NCBI RefSeq assembly: GCF_001544075.1
Contig: NZ_BCNT01000010.1
Coordinates: 1-64,000, forward strand
Reading direction: 5' to 3'
DNA length: 64,000 nt
DNA from: Comamonas terrae
Lineage (GTDB): Bacteria > Pseudomonadota > Gammaproteobacteria > Burkholderiales > Burkholderiaceae_C
Shown: positions 9,412 through 18,470 of the stretch, piece after piece
How the letters are laid out: each line of letters opens with the position of its first letter
Position numbering within the stretch: position 1 is the first letter of the stretch
Translations under genes and position numbers: made by a program
The notes under the pieces: model-generated
Told to the model about the DNA's origin: nothing
Database searches by the model: none
What the model saw: only the letters and a program-made list of their open reading frames with translations

Positions 9412-10326
9412 TCATGCACCGTCTTCCGGCACGGACTGATGGCAGGCCTGCACAAAAGCCTGCAGTGCGGGCGAGCGCCGCTTGCCCTCGCGCTGCACCA
9501 GCGAGAAATGCCGCCACATGCGCGGCAGCGCGGTCGGCAGGATCACCAGCTCGCCGGAGGCCAGCTGCGCCTGCACCAGCACCCGCGACAGGCAGCTGAT
9601 GCCCAGGCCCTGGGCCACGCAGCGCGCAATGGCCTCGGAGCTGCCCATGGTGGACGACGCCGGCATCTGGTGCAGATGCGGCAGCAGCGCATGCTCGACC
9701 ATTTCGCGCGTGCCCGAGCCCGGCTCGCGCAGCAGCCAGGCGGCCTTGCGCAGCGCCGCCACGCCCAGCGGCTTGTGCGCGGCCTGGGCCACCAGCGCAT
9801 GGCGGGGCGAAGCCACCATCACCAGCTCGTCGCGCAGCCAGGGTTCCACCTCCAGGCCCGGCCAATGGCTGCTGCCCTCGATCAGGCCCAGGTCCACCTC
9901 CAGCGCCTGCACGGCTTCGCCGACTTCACGCGTGTTGGCGATCTGCAGGTCCACGCGCACCTTGGGATGGGTGCGCGCCAGCCGCGCCAGCACCTGGGGC
10001 AAGGCATAGGTGCCGATGGTGGTGCTGGCCGCCACGCGCAGGTGCACGGGCAGGTCGGCCGCGCTGGCGGAGAACGCCTGCTCTATGCTGCGCGCCTGCT
10101 CCAGCGTGCCCAGCGCCTGGGGCAGCAGCGTGCGGCCCGCATCGTTGAGCGCCAGGCGCTTGCCCACGCGCTCGAACAGCTGCACGCCCAAGGCCTGCTC
10201 CAGCTGCTGCAGCGCCGCGCTGGTGGCCGATTGCGACAGCGCCACGGCCTGGGCCGCAGCCACCGTGGAGCCGGTCTGGGCCACGGCACAGAAAATCTCG
10301 AGCTGACGCAGCGTGAGGTGCAGCAT
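9412..10326 (-). CDS. yeiE: LysR family regulator, YeiE-like
   Basis: This 304-residue LysR regulator has an N-terminal winged helix-turn-helix (about 1-60, LRQLEIFCAVAQTGS...SQSATSAALQQLEQALG) and an effector-binding domain of the CysB/Cbl-like class. In enterobacteria YeiE sits divergent from yeiH and responds to sulfite. Here too the gene is divergent from a YeiH-family transporter, with 135 AT-rich bases between them. That conserved pairing is the main basis for the name. It probably controls the transporter and itself through the dyad at 10375-10390. Confidence 0.82.
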   Translation of the reverse strand: MLHLTLRQLEIFCAVAQTGSTVAAAQAVALSQSATSAALQQLEQALGVQLFERVGKRLALNDAGRTLLPQALGTLEQARSIEQAFSASAADLPVHLRVAASTTIGTYALPQVLARLARTHPKVRVDLQIANTREVGEAVQALEVDLGLIEGSSHWPGLEVEPWLRDELVMVASPRHALVAQAAHKPLGVAALRKAAWLLREPGSGTREMVEHALLPHLHQMPASSTMGSSEAIARCVAQGLGISCLSRVLVQAQLASGELVILPTALPRMWRHFSLVQREGKRRSPALQAFVQACHQSVPEDGA

Positions 10327-10374
10327 GGGAGACCCTTCAACCTGTTTTATCGATTGATGTTAGAAAAACTATTC

Positions 10375-10390
10375 GTTATACAAATATAAC
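10375..10390. promoter_or_regulatory. Candidate LysR operator
   Basis: GTTATA-CAAA-TATAAC is a perfect 6-bp dyad with a 4-base spacer, in the AT-rich gap between yeiE and yeiH. It contains the T-N11-A core of LysR-type sites. Binding by YeiE is inferred. Confidence 0.55.
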
Positions 10391-10461
10391 CAACAAATCT
10401 AAAGTGCTCTTCACCGCGGCAGAAAGCCTGGCTTCCGCAGGCCGCTGCGCTGCAAGACACC

Positions 10462-11559
10462 ATGAACACCTCGTCGATTTCCGCCACCGCCCAGCCCGCC
10501 GCACAGCCCGGCTGGCTGCACAAGCCCCTGGGCATGCTGCCCGGCCTGCTGCTGGCAGGCGCCATTGCCGCCTTGGGCCTGTGGGCCGCGCGCTTTCCCT
10601 CGGTCGCTGCCCATGGCCTGAGCGCGCTGACGCTGGCCATCGTCATCGGCCTCGTCATCGGCAATACGGTCTACCCGGCCATGGCGGCCCGCTGCGGCAG
10701 CGGCGTGGGCTTTGCCAAGGCCCGGCTGCTGCGCGCGGGCATCATCCTCTATGGCCTGCGCCTGACCTTCCAGGACATCGGCCAGGTCGGCATGGCCGGC
10801 GTGCTCATCGATGCGCTGGTGTTGTCCAGCACCTTTTTGCTGGCCCAGTGGATAGGCCAGAAGCTGCTGGGCATGGACCGGCGCACCACCTTGCTGATCG
10901 GCGCGGGCAGTTCCATCTGCGGCGCGGCGGCCGTGCTGGCGACCGAGCCCGTGGCCAAGGGCCGCGCCGAGGATGTGGCCGTGGCCGTGGCCACCGTAGT
11001 GGTGTTCGGCACCATCGGCACCTTTCTCTACCCCGCGCTGTTCCACTGGAATGCCGAGCACGGCTGGTTCGACATCGGCCTGCAGCAATACGGCCTGTAC
11101 GTGGGCTCAACGGTGCACGAGGTGGCCCAGGTGGTGGCCGCCGGCGAAGCCGTCGGCAGCCAGGCCGCCGACGTGGCCGTGATCTCCAAGATGGTGCGCG
11201 TGATGATGCTGGCCCCCTTTCTGCTGTTCCTGTCCATGTGGCTGGCCCGCAGCGAGCGCGGCCAGGGTGGTGAAGGCGGCGCCGGCGGCAGCCGGATCAC
11301 CATCCCCTGGTTTGCGCTGGGCTTTGTGCTGATGGCCGGCATCCACTCGCTGGGCGTGCTGCCCGACGGCCTGGTCGCCGCCGGCGTGGAGCTGGACAAC
11401 GTGCTGCTCACCCTGGCCATGGCAGCCCTGGGCCTGACCACCCACATCGGCGCCGTGCGCGCCGCGGGCACCCGGCCGCTGCTGCTGGCCTCGCTGCTCT
11501 TCGTCTGGCTGCTGGTCGCGGGCTGGGCCTTGAATCTGTGGATTCCTGCGCTGTTCTGA
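10462..11559 (+). CDS. yeiH: YeiH/UPF0324 family membrane protein, putative sulfate exporter
   Basis: This 365-residue integral membrane protein of the YeiH (UPF0324, putative sulfate exporter) family has roughly ten predicted transmembrane helices. It carries family motifs including LRAGIILYGLRLTFQDI, GAGSSICGAAAV and GSTVHEVAQVVAAG. These glycine-rich re-entrant segments are typical of the family. The substrate is not proven in any organism I can name. The link to YeiE suggests sulfite, sulfate or a related anion. The gene ends just before a repeat-derived segment and a strong terminator. Confidence 0.87.
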   Translation: MNTSSISATAQPAAQPGWLHKPLGMLPGLLLAGAIAALGLWAARFPSVAAHGLSALTLAIVIGLVIGNTVYPAMAARCGSGVGFAKARLLRAGIILYGLRLTFQDIGQVGMAGVLIDALVLSSTFLLAQWIGQKLLGMDRRTTLLIGAGSSICGAAAVLATEPVAKGRAEDVAVAVATVVVFGTIGTFLYPALFHWNAEHGWFDIGLQQYGLYVGSTVHEVAQVVAAGEAVGSQAADVAVISKMVRVMMLAPFLLFLSMWLARSERGQGGEGGAGGSRITIPWFALGFVLMAGIHSLGVLPDGLVAAGVELDNVLLTLAMAALGLTTHIGAVRAAGTRPLLLASLLFVWLLVAGWALNLWIPALF

Positions 11560-11565
11560 ATGCGC

Positions 11566-11630
11566 TATGGTTTTGCAAGCTATCTACGCTGGTGGAATAG
11601 CATTTTCAAGGCCTAAATCCATCAAAACCC
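11566..11630. repeat. Degenerate ATAGCT-type intergenic repeat
   Basis: This lower-GC segment contains AAGCTATCTACGC and GGAATAGCATTTTCAAGGCC. It resembles other copies in this window (for example 25214-25260) and common Comamonadaceae intergenic repeats. It lies between the yeiH stop and its terminator. Confidence 0.4.
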
Positions 11631-11634
11631 TTCC

Positions 11635-11659
11635 AAAGAGAGCGCCATGCGCTCTCTTT
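11635..11659 (+). terminator. Intrinsic terminator after yeiH
   Basis: A perfect 11-bp stem (AAAGAGAGCGC at 11635-11645, GCGCTCTCTTT at 11649-11659) has a 3-base loop and a run of Ts directly after. Confidence 0.92.
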
Positions 11660-11695
11660 TTTTATCAGAACCTAGTAAATACCCTTGGATTTCGA

Positions 11696-11732
11696 TTGCA
11701 AATAAATTAGCTTGAATTGCAAATTAATTGCA
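11696..11732. promoter_or_regulatory. Candidate MarR operator, direct repeats
   Basis: TTGCAAATAAATTA (11696) and TTGCAAATTAATTG (11717) are direct repeats spaced 21 bases apart, two helical turns. The second is also nearly palindromic (TGCAA...TTGCA). They end 20 bases before the marR start, a usual place for autorepression. The regulator assignment is inferred. Confidence 0.5.
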
Positions 11733-11751
11733 TGAACATCAAAATTCGGCC

Positions 11752-12237
11752 ATGTCTTTTGCCGATGCTCCCGATCGCGCCCGCCTGGGCTTTCTCATGG
11801 TCACCCTGGTACGCCAATGGCGCCGGCTGGTGGAGGAACAACTGGCGGCCAACGGCCTGACCGATGCCACCTGGACGCCGTTGCTGCACCTGCGCGCCTG
11901 GGGCGACGGCGTGACGCAGAAGGAGCTGGCCGAACGCGTGGGCCTGGACGGCTCCAGCCTGGTGCGCCTGCTCGACATCCTCGAAAGCCGCGGCTGGGTG
12001 GAGCGCCGCGCGGACGCCTCCGACCGCCGCAGCAAGCGCATCTTCCTCACCGATAGCGGCCATGCCGAAGTCAGCGGCATCCGCGCCACCATGCTGGATG
12101 CCGAACTGGCCATGCTGCAGGACCTCAGCGACGCCGAGGTCAGCGCCATGCTGGGCGGCATCCACAAGATCCGCGCGCGCATGGAACAGATCCACGGCAC
12201 CCGCAAGCTGCCCGCAGGCGAAGGGGAAGCCCAGTGA
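11752..12237 (+). CDS. MarR family transcriptional regulator
   Basis: This 161-residue winged-helix regulator of the MarR family has the recognition region VTQKELAERVGLDGSSLVRLLDIL (about 58-80), followed by the wing with RRADASDRRSKRIFLT. It should bind DNA as a dimer and release it on binding a small phenolic or lipophilic ligand. Its stop overlaps the start of the FUSC efflux gene (GTGA), so it very likely controls that gene. I chose the ATG at 11752; an in-frame TTG at 11728 would add eight residues and run into the candidate operator. Confidence 0.9.
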   Translation: MSFADAPDRARLGFLMVTLVRQWRRLVEEQLAANGLTDATWTPLLHLRAWGDGVTQKELAERVGLDGSSLVRLLDILESRGWVERRADASDRRSKRIFLTDSGHAEVSGIRATMLDAELAMLQDLSDAEVSAMLGGIHKIRARMEQIHGTRKLPAGEGEAQ

Positions 12238-14222
12238 CCGTCGCCGCCTACGACCGCTTCCTCGAACGCGCCGCGCACTGGGGCTTCGACAGCGCGCGGC
12301 TGCGCCAGCACCTGCGCACGGCCTTTGCCGCCTGCCTGGCGGTGCTGGCCGCCTGGGCCCTGGGCCTCGAACATCCGCAATGGGCCGGCATGACGGTCTG
12401 GGCCGCCTCCCAGCCGCTGCGCGGCCAGCTGCTCGAGAAAAGCTTTTTCCGGACCACCGGCACCGTCGTCGGCACCGCCGCGGGCATAGGCCTGGTGCTG
12501 CTGGCCCATGGCGACCTGCTGTGGCTGGTCACGGGCCTGGCGCTGTGGCTGGGCCTGTGCGCGGGGCTGGGCAATCTGCAGCGCGGCTTTGCCTCCTACG
12601 GCACCATGCTGTCCGGCTACTCGGCGGCCATGGTGGCGCTGCTCGATGCCGGCCATCCCGAGCATGTCTATGCACTGGGCTGGGACCGCCTGTTCACCGG
12701 CCTGACCGGCGTGGCCGCCGCCCTCGTCGTGGGCTGGCTGTTCACGCCCGTGGGCGGCGAGATTCCGGGCAACGGCCAGGTGCGGCGCCTGTGCGCGCGG
12801 CTGCTGCGCGACATCGCGGCCGCAGCCCGTGGCCAGGCCGGCTTCTCGCGCCAGGCCCTGGCCGAACGCCTGTCGGCCATGGCCGTGATCGAGGAAGGGC
12901 TGGATCCCCATGCGGCCGGTTCGCAGCGCTCGCGCCGCGCCGTGCGCGCCCTGCGCCGATTGATCAACACCCAGATTTCGGCCCTGCTGTGGCTGCGCGA
13001 CGATACGTCCCAGCAGCGCGGCGCGCACTTCACCCCTGCGCAGGCCACCACCTTGGCCGAGGCACTGGAGCAGGCAGCGCTGGCGCTGGAAACCCAGAGC
13101 CTGCCGCAGTCCGCCGTGGACCAGCTGGCCCGCGCCGGCGCGGCGGCTGCCGGCTGGGGCGCGGCGCAGGGGCTGATCGAGAACCTGCGCCTGGCCCTGC
13201 ATGCCCATCTGGTCGCTTCCACCGACGAGCCCCTGCCGCCCCAGCACCGTGCGCGCCAGCTGCCCGTGGTGCTGCACCGCGACTGGGTGGGCGCGCGCCG
13301 CGCCGCGCTGCGCGCCGCGCTGGCCGTCTTCATCGTCGGCATGGTCTGGGTGCTCACGGGCTGGAGCGGCGGCATCTACATGCTGCTGGGCCTGTCCATC
13401 ATGATCACCGTCTTCTCCTCGTTCGAGAACCCGGCCTTCACCATGCGCTATGTGACGGCGGGCCAGGCCCTGGGCGTGCTCGTGGCGCTGGCCTGCCAGT
13501 GGCTGGCCTGGCCGTTCGCCCACAGCCAGCTGCAGATGGTGCTGTGGATGATGCCGTTCATCGTCCTGGGCGCGCTGCTCTTCAGCCACCGCCGCACCAT
13601 GCTCAGCGGCTACGACTGCAACATGGTGCTGCTGCTCCTGCTCTCGCCCCATTACCCGCAGACCGGCACCCTGCCGCACTCGCTGGCCCTGGGCTTTGCC
13701 GTGGTCACCGGCCCGCTGGCCGGCTGGGCCACCTACCGCTTTTTGCTGCCCGTGACGCTGCAGGGGCGCCTGCAGGCCCTGCGCGCCATGATGGTGCACG
13801 AGATCCAGGACATGGCCGCACGCCCGCTGGCCACGCGCGACGCCAGCGCCGACGAGCGCACGCAGCGCGTCTGGCGCGCGCGCCTGTACCACCGGCTGCT
13901 GCGCCTGGTGCGCACCGCCGAAAAGGCCGGCGCCCAGCAGGCCCAGGCCGCCGCCGACTGCGGCCTGGCCGCGCTGCGCGTGGGCAAGTCCGTCTACCTG
14001 CTGCAGACCCTGTCCCGGGACGGCTCGCTGGGCGAAAGCACGGCGCGCTGCGTGCGCAGCGCCCTGCTGCGCCTGCAGCGGCTGCAAAGCGCCCCGGCCA
14101 AGGCCTTGCCGCTGCAGGAAGCCGTGGGCCGGCGCATTGCTCCGCAGGCGCCCGAGAAGGCCCTGCTGCTGCAACAGGCCGCGCAGGACATCGCCAGGCA
14201 CACATGGTTTTTTTCAGCGTAA
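12234..14222 (+). CDS. FUSC family inner-membrane efflux protein
   Basis: This 662-residue membrane protein of the fusaric acid resistance / aromatic acid exporter (FUSC, AaeB-like) family has two membrane blocks of about five to six helices (about 30-165 and 355-500). Each is followed by a cytoplasmic helical domain. The block starting WAGMTVWAASQPLRGQLLEKS is a family hallmark. The start codon is GTG overlapping the marR stop. Most relatives work with an HlyD-type adaptor and an outer membrane channel. Neither is encoded here, so the partners must be elsewhere or the protein acts alone. The likely role is export of aromatic acids or a similar toxic compound under MarR control. Confidence 0.87.
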   Translation: MTVAAYDRFLERAAHWGFDSARLRQHLRTAFAACLAVLAAWALGLEHPQWAGMTVWAASQPLRGQLLEKSFFRTTGTVVGTAAGIGLVLLAHGDLLWLVTGLALWLGLCAGLGNLQRGFASYGTMLSGYSAAMVALLDAGHPEHVYALGWDRLFTGLTGVAAALVVGWLFTPVGGEIPGNGQVRRLCARLLRDIAAAARGQAGFSRQALAERLSAMAVIEEGLDPHAAGSQRSRRAVRALRRLINTQISALLWLRDDTSQQRGAHFTPAQATTLAEALEQAALALETQSLPQSAVDQLARAGAAAAGWGAAQGLIENLRLALHAHLVASTDEPLPPQHRARQLPVVLHRDWVGARRAALRAALAVFIVGMVWVLTGWSGGIYMLLGLSIMITVFSSFENPAFTMRYVTAGQALGVLVALACQWLAWPFAHSQLQMVLWMMPFIVLGALLFSHRRTMLSGYDCNMVLLLLLSPHYPQTGTLPHSLALGFAVVTGPLAGWATYRFLLPVTLQGRLQALRAMMVHEIQDMAARPLATRDASADERTQRVWRARLYHRLLRLVRTAEKAGAQQAQAAADCGLAALRVGKSVYLLQTLSRDGSLGESTARCVRSALLRLQRLQSAPAKALPLQEAVGRRIAPQAPEKALLLQQAAQDIARHTWFFSA

Positions 14223-14368
14223 ATCCGCCATCTGTTTCAATTTGTTTCTATCTCAATATATGATCGGCAACCGCCTGGCGACCCGGCCAGCCTCACCCGA
14301 CGGGCCGACTGGCGCAAGCAAGAGAGTTGGCCCTTTACCATGACCCCACGGCAAAGGAAAACTTCTTC

Positions 14369-15670
14369 ATGCAGCACACAACCTCCCCCTTCTGGAAACT
14401 GAGCCTGACTGCCGCAGCCTGCGCAGTACTGGCCGCCTGCGGAGGCGGCGGTAGTAGCGACAATAACAATGGCGGCGGCGCCAGCGTCTCGGGGGTCGCA
14501 GCCACGGGCGCTCCCATTCGGCAAGGGACGGTCAGCCTGCTATGTGCCTCGGGTAGCGCTCAGGTCAAGACCGACGAAAACGGCCGCTGGGAGGTCACAA
14601 CGCTCAAGCCCGATGCCTTTCCCTGCGCCATTCAGGTGTCAGGAGGCGGCGTGACTCTGCATTCGATTGCACAGCAGGCAGGCACAGCCAACATTACGCC
14701 CCTGACGGACTTGATGACGGCTGCGGCTCTGGGCCGGGCCGACCTATCCATTTGGTTCCAAAAGCCGAACCTGAATGGCTTCCAGTTCCCGGCCGATCTT
14801 CTGGGCACACTCGGCACCGCTCTGGGCTCGCTAGGCCTGAGCCTGCCCGCTGACACCAACCCGATCACGACACCCTTCAAGGCCGAACATGGCAACGCCC
14901 TTGACGATTTGCTGGAAGGCTATGCAAGTGCCCTGCAAGTTGCAGGTCTGACGCACAGCGATACCAGCAGGAGCATGGCCGATAAAAAAACTGAGCTTAC
15001 TCAGAATTTCAATGCCTACACCGGTTTCACTACGCCTTACCGCAGCCCATTTATCGCCGGTTGGGACACCATCACCAACACGCTGTCCCTCTACGATCCG
15101 GTGCGCAAGATGCTGCTCAAGAACAGTGTGAGCAAGGACGCCGAGGGAAATCTGAACCTGACGATGACGACGAGCGGAAGCTTCACCAACATTGTCAGCT
15201 TGCACGGCAACCGCATCGCCACGCTGTGCGTTGCGGGTCCTGGCGTCCATGACGATTCGACGCATCAGCAGCATCCAACGCATTCTCAGTACATCTACCT
15301 GTCGAGCGATTTCAAGCTGGTGAGAGACAAGGAGGAAATCCGGCAGGCGCTGCTGACCCACTCCTTCACGGAATACGAGGACTGTGTACCCAAGAACATC
15401 GGCACTTTCCAGCTGGATGCACAAGGCAATGTTCTGAACAGCGATGGGGATGACATCCTGGACATGAATGACTTCGTGGGGGACAACACCGTAGAGGAGC
15501 ACTACAACGGTGGCACCTCCATCAAGCGCATCCGCATCTACAAATACCAGACATCCGGTAAGACCGTCTACGCTGCAGTAGACATCGGAAGCGACAAAAA
15601 CGGCAGCACAAACTACGATCCGACCAAGGACTGGAACAACATCATTCTGACCGTGTCGAACCCCCAATAA
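14369..15670 (+). CDS. Putative lipoprotein of atypical composition
   Basis: This 433-residue protein has a lipoprotein signal with lipobox LAAC (Cys24), followed by a GGGGSS...NNNGGG tether. After the tether, SGVAATGAPIRQGTVSLLCASG suggests a carboxypeptidase-regulatory-like beta-sandwich (about 35-100). The rest (about 130-433) is an extracytoplasmic domain that I do not recognise; it ends in a beta-rich region with YKYQTSGKTVYAAVDIGS. GC content and codon use are visibly lower than in the neighbours, which suggests horizontal acquisition. The ATG at 14369 is chosen because it gives an exact signal peptide. It stands alone between terminators. Confidence 0.78.
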   Translation: MQHTTSPFWKLSLTAAACAVLAACGGGGSSDNNNGGGASVSGVAATGAPIRQGTVSLLCASGSAQVKTDENGRWEVTTLKPDAFPCAIQVSGGGVTLHSIAQQAGTANITPLTDLMTAAALGRADLSIWFQKPNLNGFQFPADLLGTLGTALGSLGLSLPADTNPITTPFKAEHGNALDDLLEGYASALQVAGLTHSDTSRSMADKKTELTQNFNAYTGFTTPYRSPFIAGWDTITNTLSLYDPVRKMLLKNSVSKDAEGNLNLTMTTSGSFTNIVSLHGNRIATLCVAGPGVHDDSTHQQHPTHSQYIYLSSDFKLVRDKEEIRQALLTHSFTEYEDCVPKNIGTFQLDAQGNVLNSDGDDILDMNDFVGDNTVEEHYNGGTSIKRIRIYKYQTSGKTVYAAVDIGSDKNGSTNYDPTKDWNNIILTVSNPQ

Positions 15671-15687
15671 TCCGGTCGCAGCGCAAA

Positions 15688-15720
15688 GCACAACGGCCCG
15701 CCAAAAGCGGGCCGTTGTGC
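15688..15720. terminator. Bidirectional hairpin between lipoprotein and aldehyde dehydrogenase genes
   Basis: A perfect 14-bp stem (GCACAACGGCCCGC at 15688-15701, GCGGGCCGTTGTGC at 15707-15720) has loop CAAAA. It lies between two convergent genes and has no long T run. Confidence 0.75.
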
Positions 15721-15736
15721 ATCTAACACCAAGCCC

Positions 15737-17188
15737 TTACACGCAGGTGATGGCCACCGCCTTGGACACCAGATAGGCCTCCAGCGCCTCGGGGCCGCCC
15801 TCGGAGCCGTAGCCCGAATCCTTGATGCCGCCGAACGGCAGCTCGGCCGAGGGCAGCGCGGGCTGGTTCACCCACAGCATGCCGGCTTCCACGTCCTGCG
15901 CCAGCTGGTGGGCCGACTTGAGCGAGCGCGTGAATGCATAGGCGGCCAGGCCGTAGGACAGGCGGTTGGCCTCCTGAATCGCGTCCTCGAGCCTGTCGAA
16001 GCCGCGGATGGCGGCCACGGGGCCGAAAGGCTCCTGGTTGAAGATGTCGGCCTCCAGCGGTACTTCGGACAGCACCGTGGGCGCGAAGAAGTTGCCCGAA
16101 GAACCGAAGGATGCGCCGCCCGACAGCAGCTTGGCGCCCTTTTTCTCGGCGTCCTGAATGAACTGGGTCAGCGCCGTGACCCGGCGCGGATTGGCCAGCG
16201 GGCCCATCTGCGTGCCCTGCTCCAGGCCGTTGCCCACCTTCAACGCCTCGGCATGGGCGACCATGGCGCGCGTGAATTCCTCGCGCACGCTGTTGTGCAC
16301 CAGAAAGCGTGTGGGCGAGATGCAGACCTGGCCGGCGTTGCGGAACTTGGCCGCGCCCGCGGCCTTCACGGCCAGCTGCACGTCGGCGTCCTCGGCCACG
16401 ATCACGGGCGCATGGCCGCCGAGTTCCATGGTGGAGCGCTTCATGTGCTGGCCGGCCAGCGCGGCCAGCTGCTTGCCCACGGCCGTGGAACCCGTGAAGG
16501 TCACCTTGCGGATCACCGGATGCGCGATCAGGTACGAGGAAATCTGCGCCGGATCACCATAGACCAGGCCCACCACGCCGGCGGGAATGCCGGCATCGAC
16601 AAAGCACTTGAGCAGGGCCGCGGGCGAGGCCGGGGTCTCCTCGGGCGCCTTGACCAGGAAGGAGCAGCCCGAGGCCAGGGCCGCGCCGATCTTGCGCACG
16701 ATCTGGTTGACGGGGAAGTTCCAGGGCGTGAAGGCCGCCACCGGGCCCACGGGCTCCTTGATCACCAGCTGCTGCTGCTCGGGCTTGCGCGAGGGCACGA
16801 TGCGGCCGTAGATGCGCAGCGCCTCGTCGGCAAACCACTCGAGGATGCCGGCGCCGGCCACGATCTCCACCTTGGCCTCGGCCAGGGGCTTGCCCTGCTC
16901 CTGCGTCAGCAGCGCGGCGATCTCGTCGGCACGCTCCCTGAGCAGGGCCGCCGCGCGGCGCATGACGGCACCGCGCTCATGGGCAGACACCTTGCGCCAG
17001 ACCTGGAAGCCCTGGTCGGCCGCGGCCAGCGCACGGTCCAGGTCGGACACATCGGCATGGGCCACGCGGCCGATCACCTCGCCCGTGGCGGGATTGCGCA
17101 CATCGATCTTCTTGCCGCCGGCGGCGTCCTGCCACTGGCCGCCGATCAGAAGCTGGGTATCGGGATATGTGGGATATGCAGTGCTCAT
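15737..17188 (-). CDS. gabD: NAD(P)-dependent succinate-semialdehyde dehydrogenase
   Basis: This 483-residue enzyme of the aldehyde dehydrogenase superfamily has the catalytic Glu in [12 protein letters not shown], the catalytic Cys in [12 protein letters not shown], and the cofactor-binding [13 protein letters not shown] and [11 protein letters not shown] motifs. The sequence is closest in style to GabD, which oxidises succinic semialdehyde to succinate. Related enzymes act on glutarate semialdehyde, and no neighbouring gabT settles the substrate. The ATG at 17188 is preferred because the protein then begins [17 protein letters not shown] and a GAGAG ribosome-binding site precedes it. The longer frame to 17389 shows no conserved features. 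Confidence 0.87.
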   Translation of the reverse strand: MSTAYPTYPDTQLLIGGQWQDAAGGKKIDVRNPATGEVIGRVAHADVSDLDRALAAADQGFQVWRKVSAHERGAVMRRAAALLRERADEIAALLTQEQGKPLAEAKVEIVAGAGILEWFADEALRIYGRIVPSRKPEQQQLVIKEPVGPVAAFTPWNFPVNQIVRKIGAALASGCSFLVKAPEETPASPAALLKCFVDAGIPAGVVGLVYGDPAQISSYLIAHPVIRKVTFTGSTAVGKQLAALAGQHMKRSTMELGGHAPVIVAEDADVQLAVKAAGAAKFRNAGQVCISPTRFLVHNSVREEFTRAMVAHAEALKVGNGLEQGTQMGPLANPRRVTALTQFIQDAEKKGAKLLSGGASFGSSGNFFAPTVLSEVPLEADIFNQEPFGPVAAIRGFDRLEDAIQEANRLSYGLAAYAFTRSLKSAHQLAQDVEAGMLWVNQPALPSAELPFGGIKDSGYGSEGGPEALEAYLVSKAVAITCV

Positions 17189-17473
17189 CACAGCTCTCAT
17201 CTGTGCCGGCCTCCATCCCCCTGCAGATGTGCAAGGCCGGGCGTGGTGAATGACAGGGTGCCTGAGAGCGTTCGCGATCCCTGCAGATGCCGGCGACCAT
17301 GAACACGCTCCGAAAACCAGGCGCGGAAAAATTCTAGCCGTCCATGCTAACGCGCGATGACAAGCGCGGGACGCCAGGCGCCCGGGCAACCCTTTCCGTT
17401 TCGCGAGTTCTTGCTATCGCAATCAAAGCCTGCGGCCAGGGTCATCCCTGTGGCAACGAACCGCCGGGCGGCA

Positions 17474-18439
17474 TCAATCGATGTGGGCGCCCGAGTCCCT
17501 GACCACCTGCCTCCAGTGCGCCAGCTCGCCCGGCAGCATGGCCTTGAAGCTTTGGGGGCTGGATTCCACGCGCTCGGCGCCCAGGGCCTTGAGGCGCTCG
17601 CCCATCTCGGGCTTGGCCAGCACGGCGCGAACGGACTGGTACAGCCGGTCCACGATGGGCTGGGGCGTGCCGGCCGGCGCGAACAAACCGTACCAGCTGG
17701 TCACGGCCAACTCCTTGCCCAGCGGGGGGATCTCGGGCGCCAGCGTGGTGGGCCTGTCGGAAGCCACACCCAGCACGCGCAGCTTGCCGCTGGCGACAAA
17801 CGGCATCACGCCCGGAAAGCTGCCGAAGGTCATGGGCAGCTGGCCGGCCACCACGTCGGTGGCGGCGGCCGAGGCGCCCTTGTACGGCACGTGCAGCAGC
17901 TCCACGCCCTTTTGCTTCTTGAGCATCTCGCCCAGCAGGTGGTTGAGCGTGCCGTTGCCGGCCGACGCATATTCCACCTTGCCCGGATTCGCCCTGGCAT
18001 AGGCCACCAGCTCGTCCAGGTTCCTGGCCGGAAAGCTCGGGTTGACCACCAGCAGGTAGGGCGCCACGGCCAGCTGCATCACGGGCGTGAAATCCTTGAC
18101 GGGATCGAACGGCACCCTGGAGTACAGCGCGGGGTTGATGGTGTAGGCGCTTTGCGCCGTCACCAGAAAGGTATGGCCGTCGGCCGCCGCGCGCGCCACC
18201 TGGCCCGTGCCCAGGTTGCCGTTGGCGCCGGGCCGGTTCTCCACGATCACGGGCTGGCCCAGTGCGTTCTCCAGGCCCTGCGCCACGGCGCGGGCAATCA
18301 CGTCGTTGGCGCCGCCGGGCGCCTGGGGCACGACAAAGGTGATGGGCCTGGCAGGCCAGCCCGATTGCGCCAGGCCCAGGCCCGGGCCTGCGCAGACGGC
18401 GGCAGCCGCCGCGGCCATGAGTTTGCGTCTTTGCATCAT
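17474..18439 (-). CDS. Bug family periplasmic substrate-binding protein
   Basis: This 321-residue protein of the Bug / tripartite tricarboxylate receptor (TctC) family is greatly expanded in Comamonadaceae and Bordetella. It has an N-terminal signal with twin arginines (MMQRRKLMAAAAAAVCAG) and probable cleavage after LAQ. Family features include WPARPITFVVPQAPGGANDVIAR and VENRPGANGNLGT. These proteins capture carboxylates or amides in the periplasm. No membrane components (TctA, TctB) lie nearby, as is usual for orphan Bug genes. It begins 31 bases after the long Hsp70 gene on the same strand, so read-through from that operon is possible. Confidence 0.88.
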   Translation of the reverse strand: MMQRRKLMAAAAAAVCAGPGLGLAQSGWPARPITFVVPQAPGGANDVIARAVAQGLENALGQPVIVENRPGANGNLGTGQVARAAADGHTFLVTAQSAYTINPALYSRVPFDPVKDFTPVMQLAVAPYLLVVNPSFPARNLDELVAYARANPGKVEYASAGNGTLNHLLGEMLKKQKGVELLHVPYKGASAAATDVVAGQLPMTFGSFPGVMPFVASGKLRVLGVASDRPTTLAPEIPPLGKELAVTSWYGLFAPAGTPQPIVDRLYQSVRAVLAKPEMGERLKALGAERVESSPQSFKAMLPGELAHWRQVVRDSGAHID

Positions 18440-18470
18440 GCGCTTGTGTCTCCTTGCGAATCGTTTTTGT

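Noticed and set aside
11739-14201. Long open frame opposite marR and FUSC
   Set aside because: It is an antisense shadow, rich in Gln, Ala and Gly, and spans two genuine genes.
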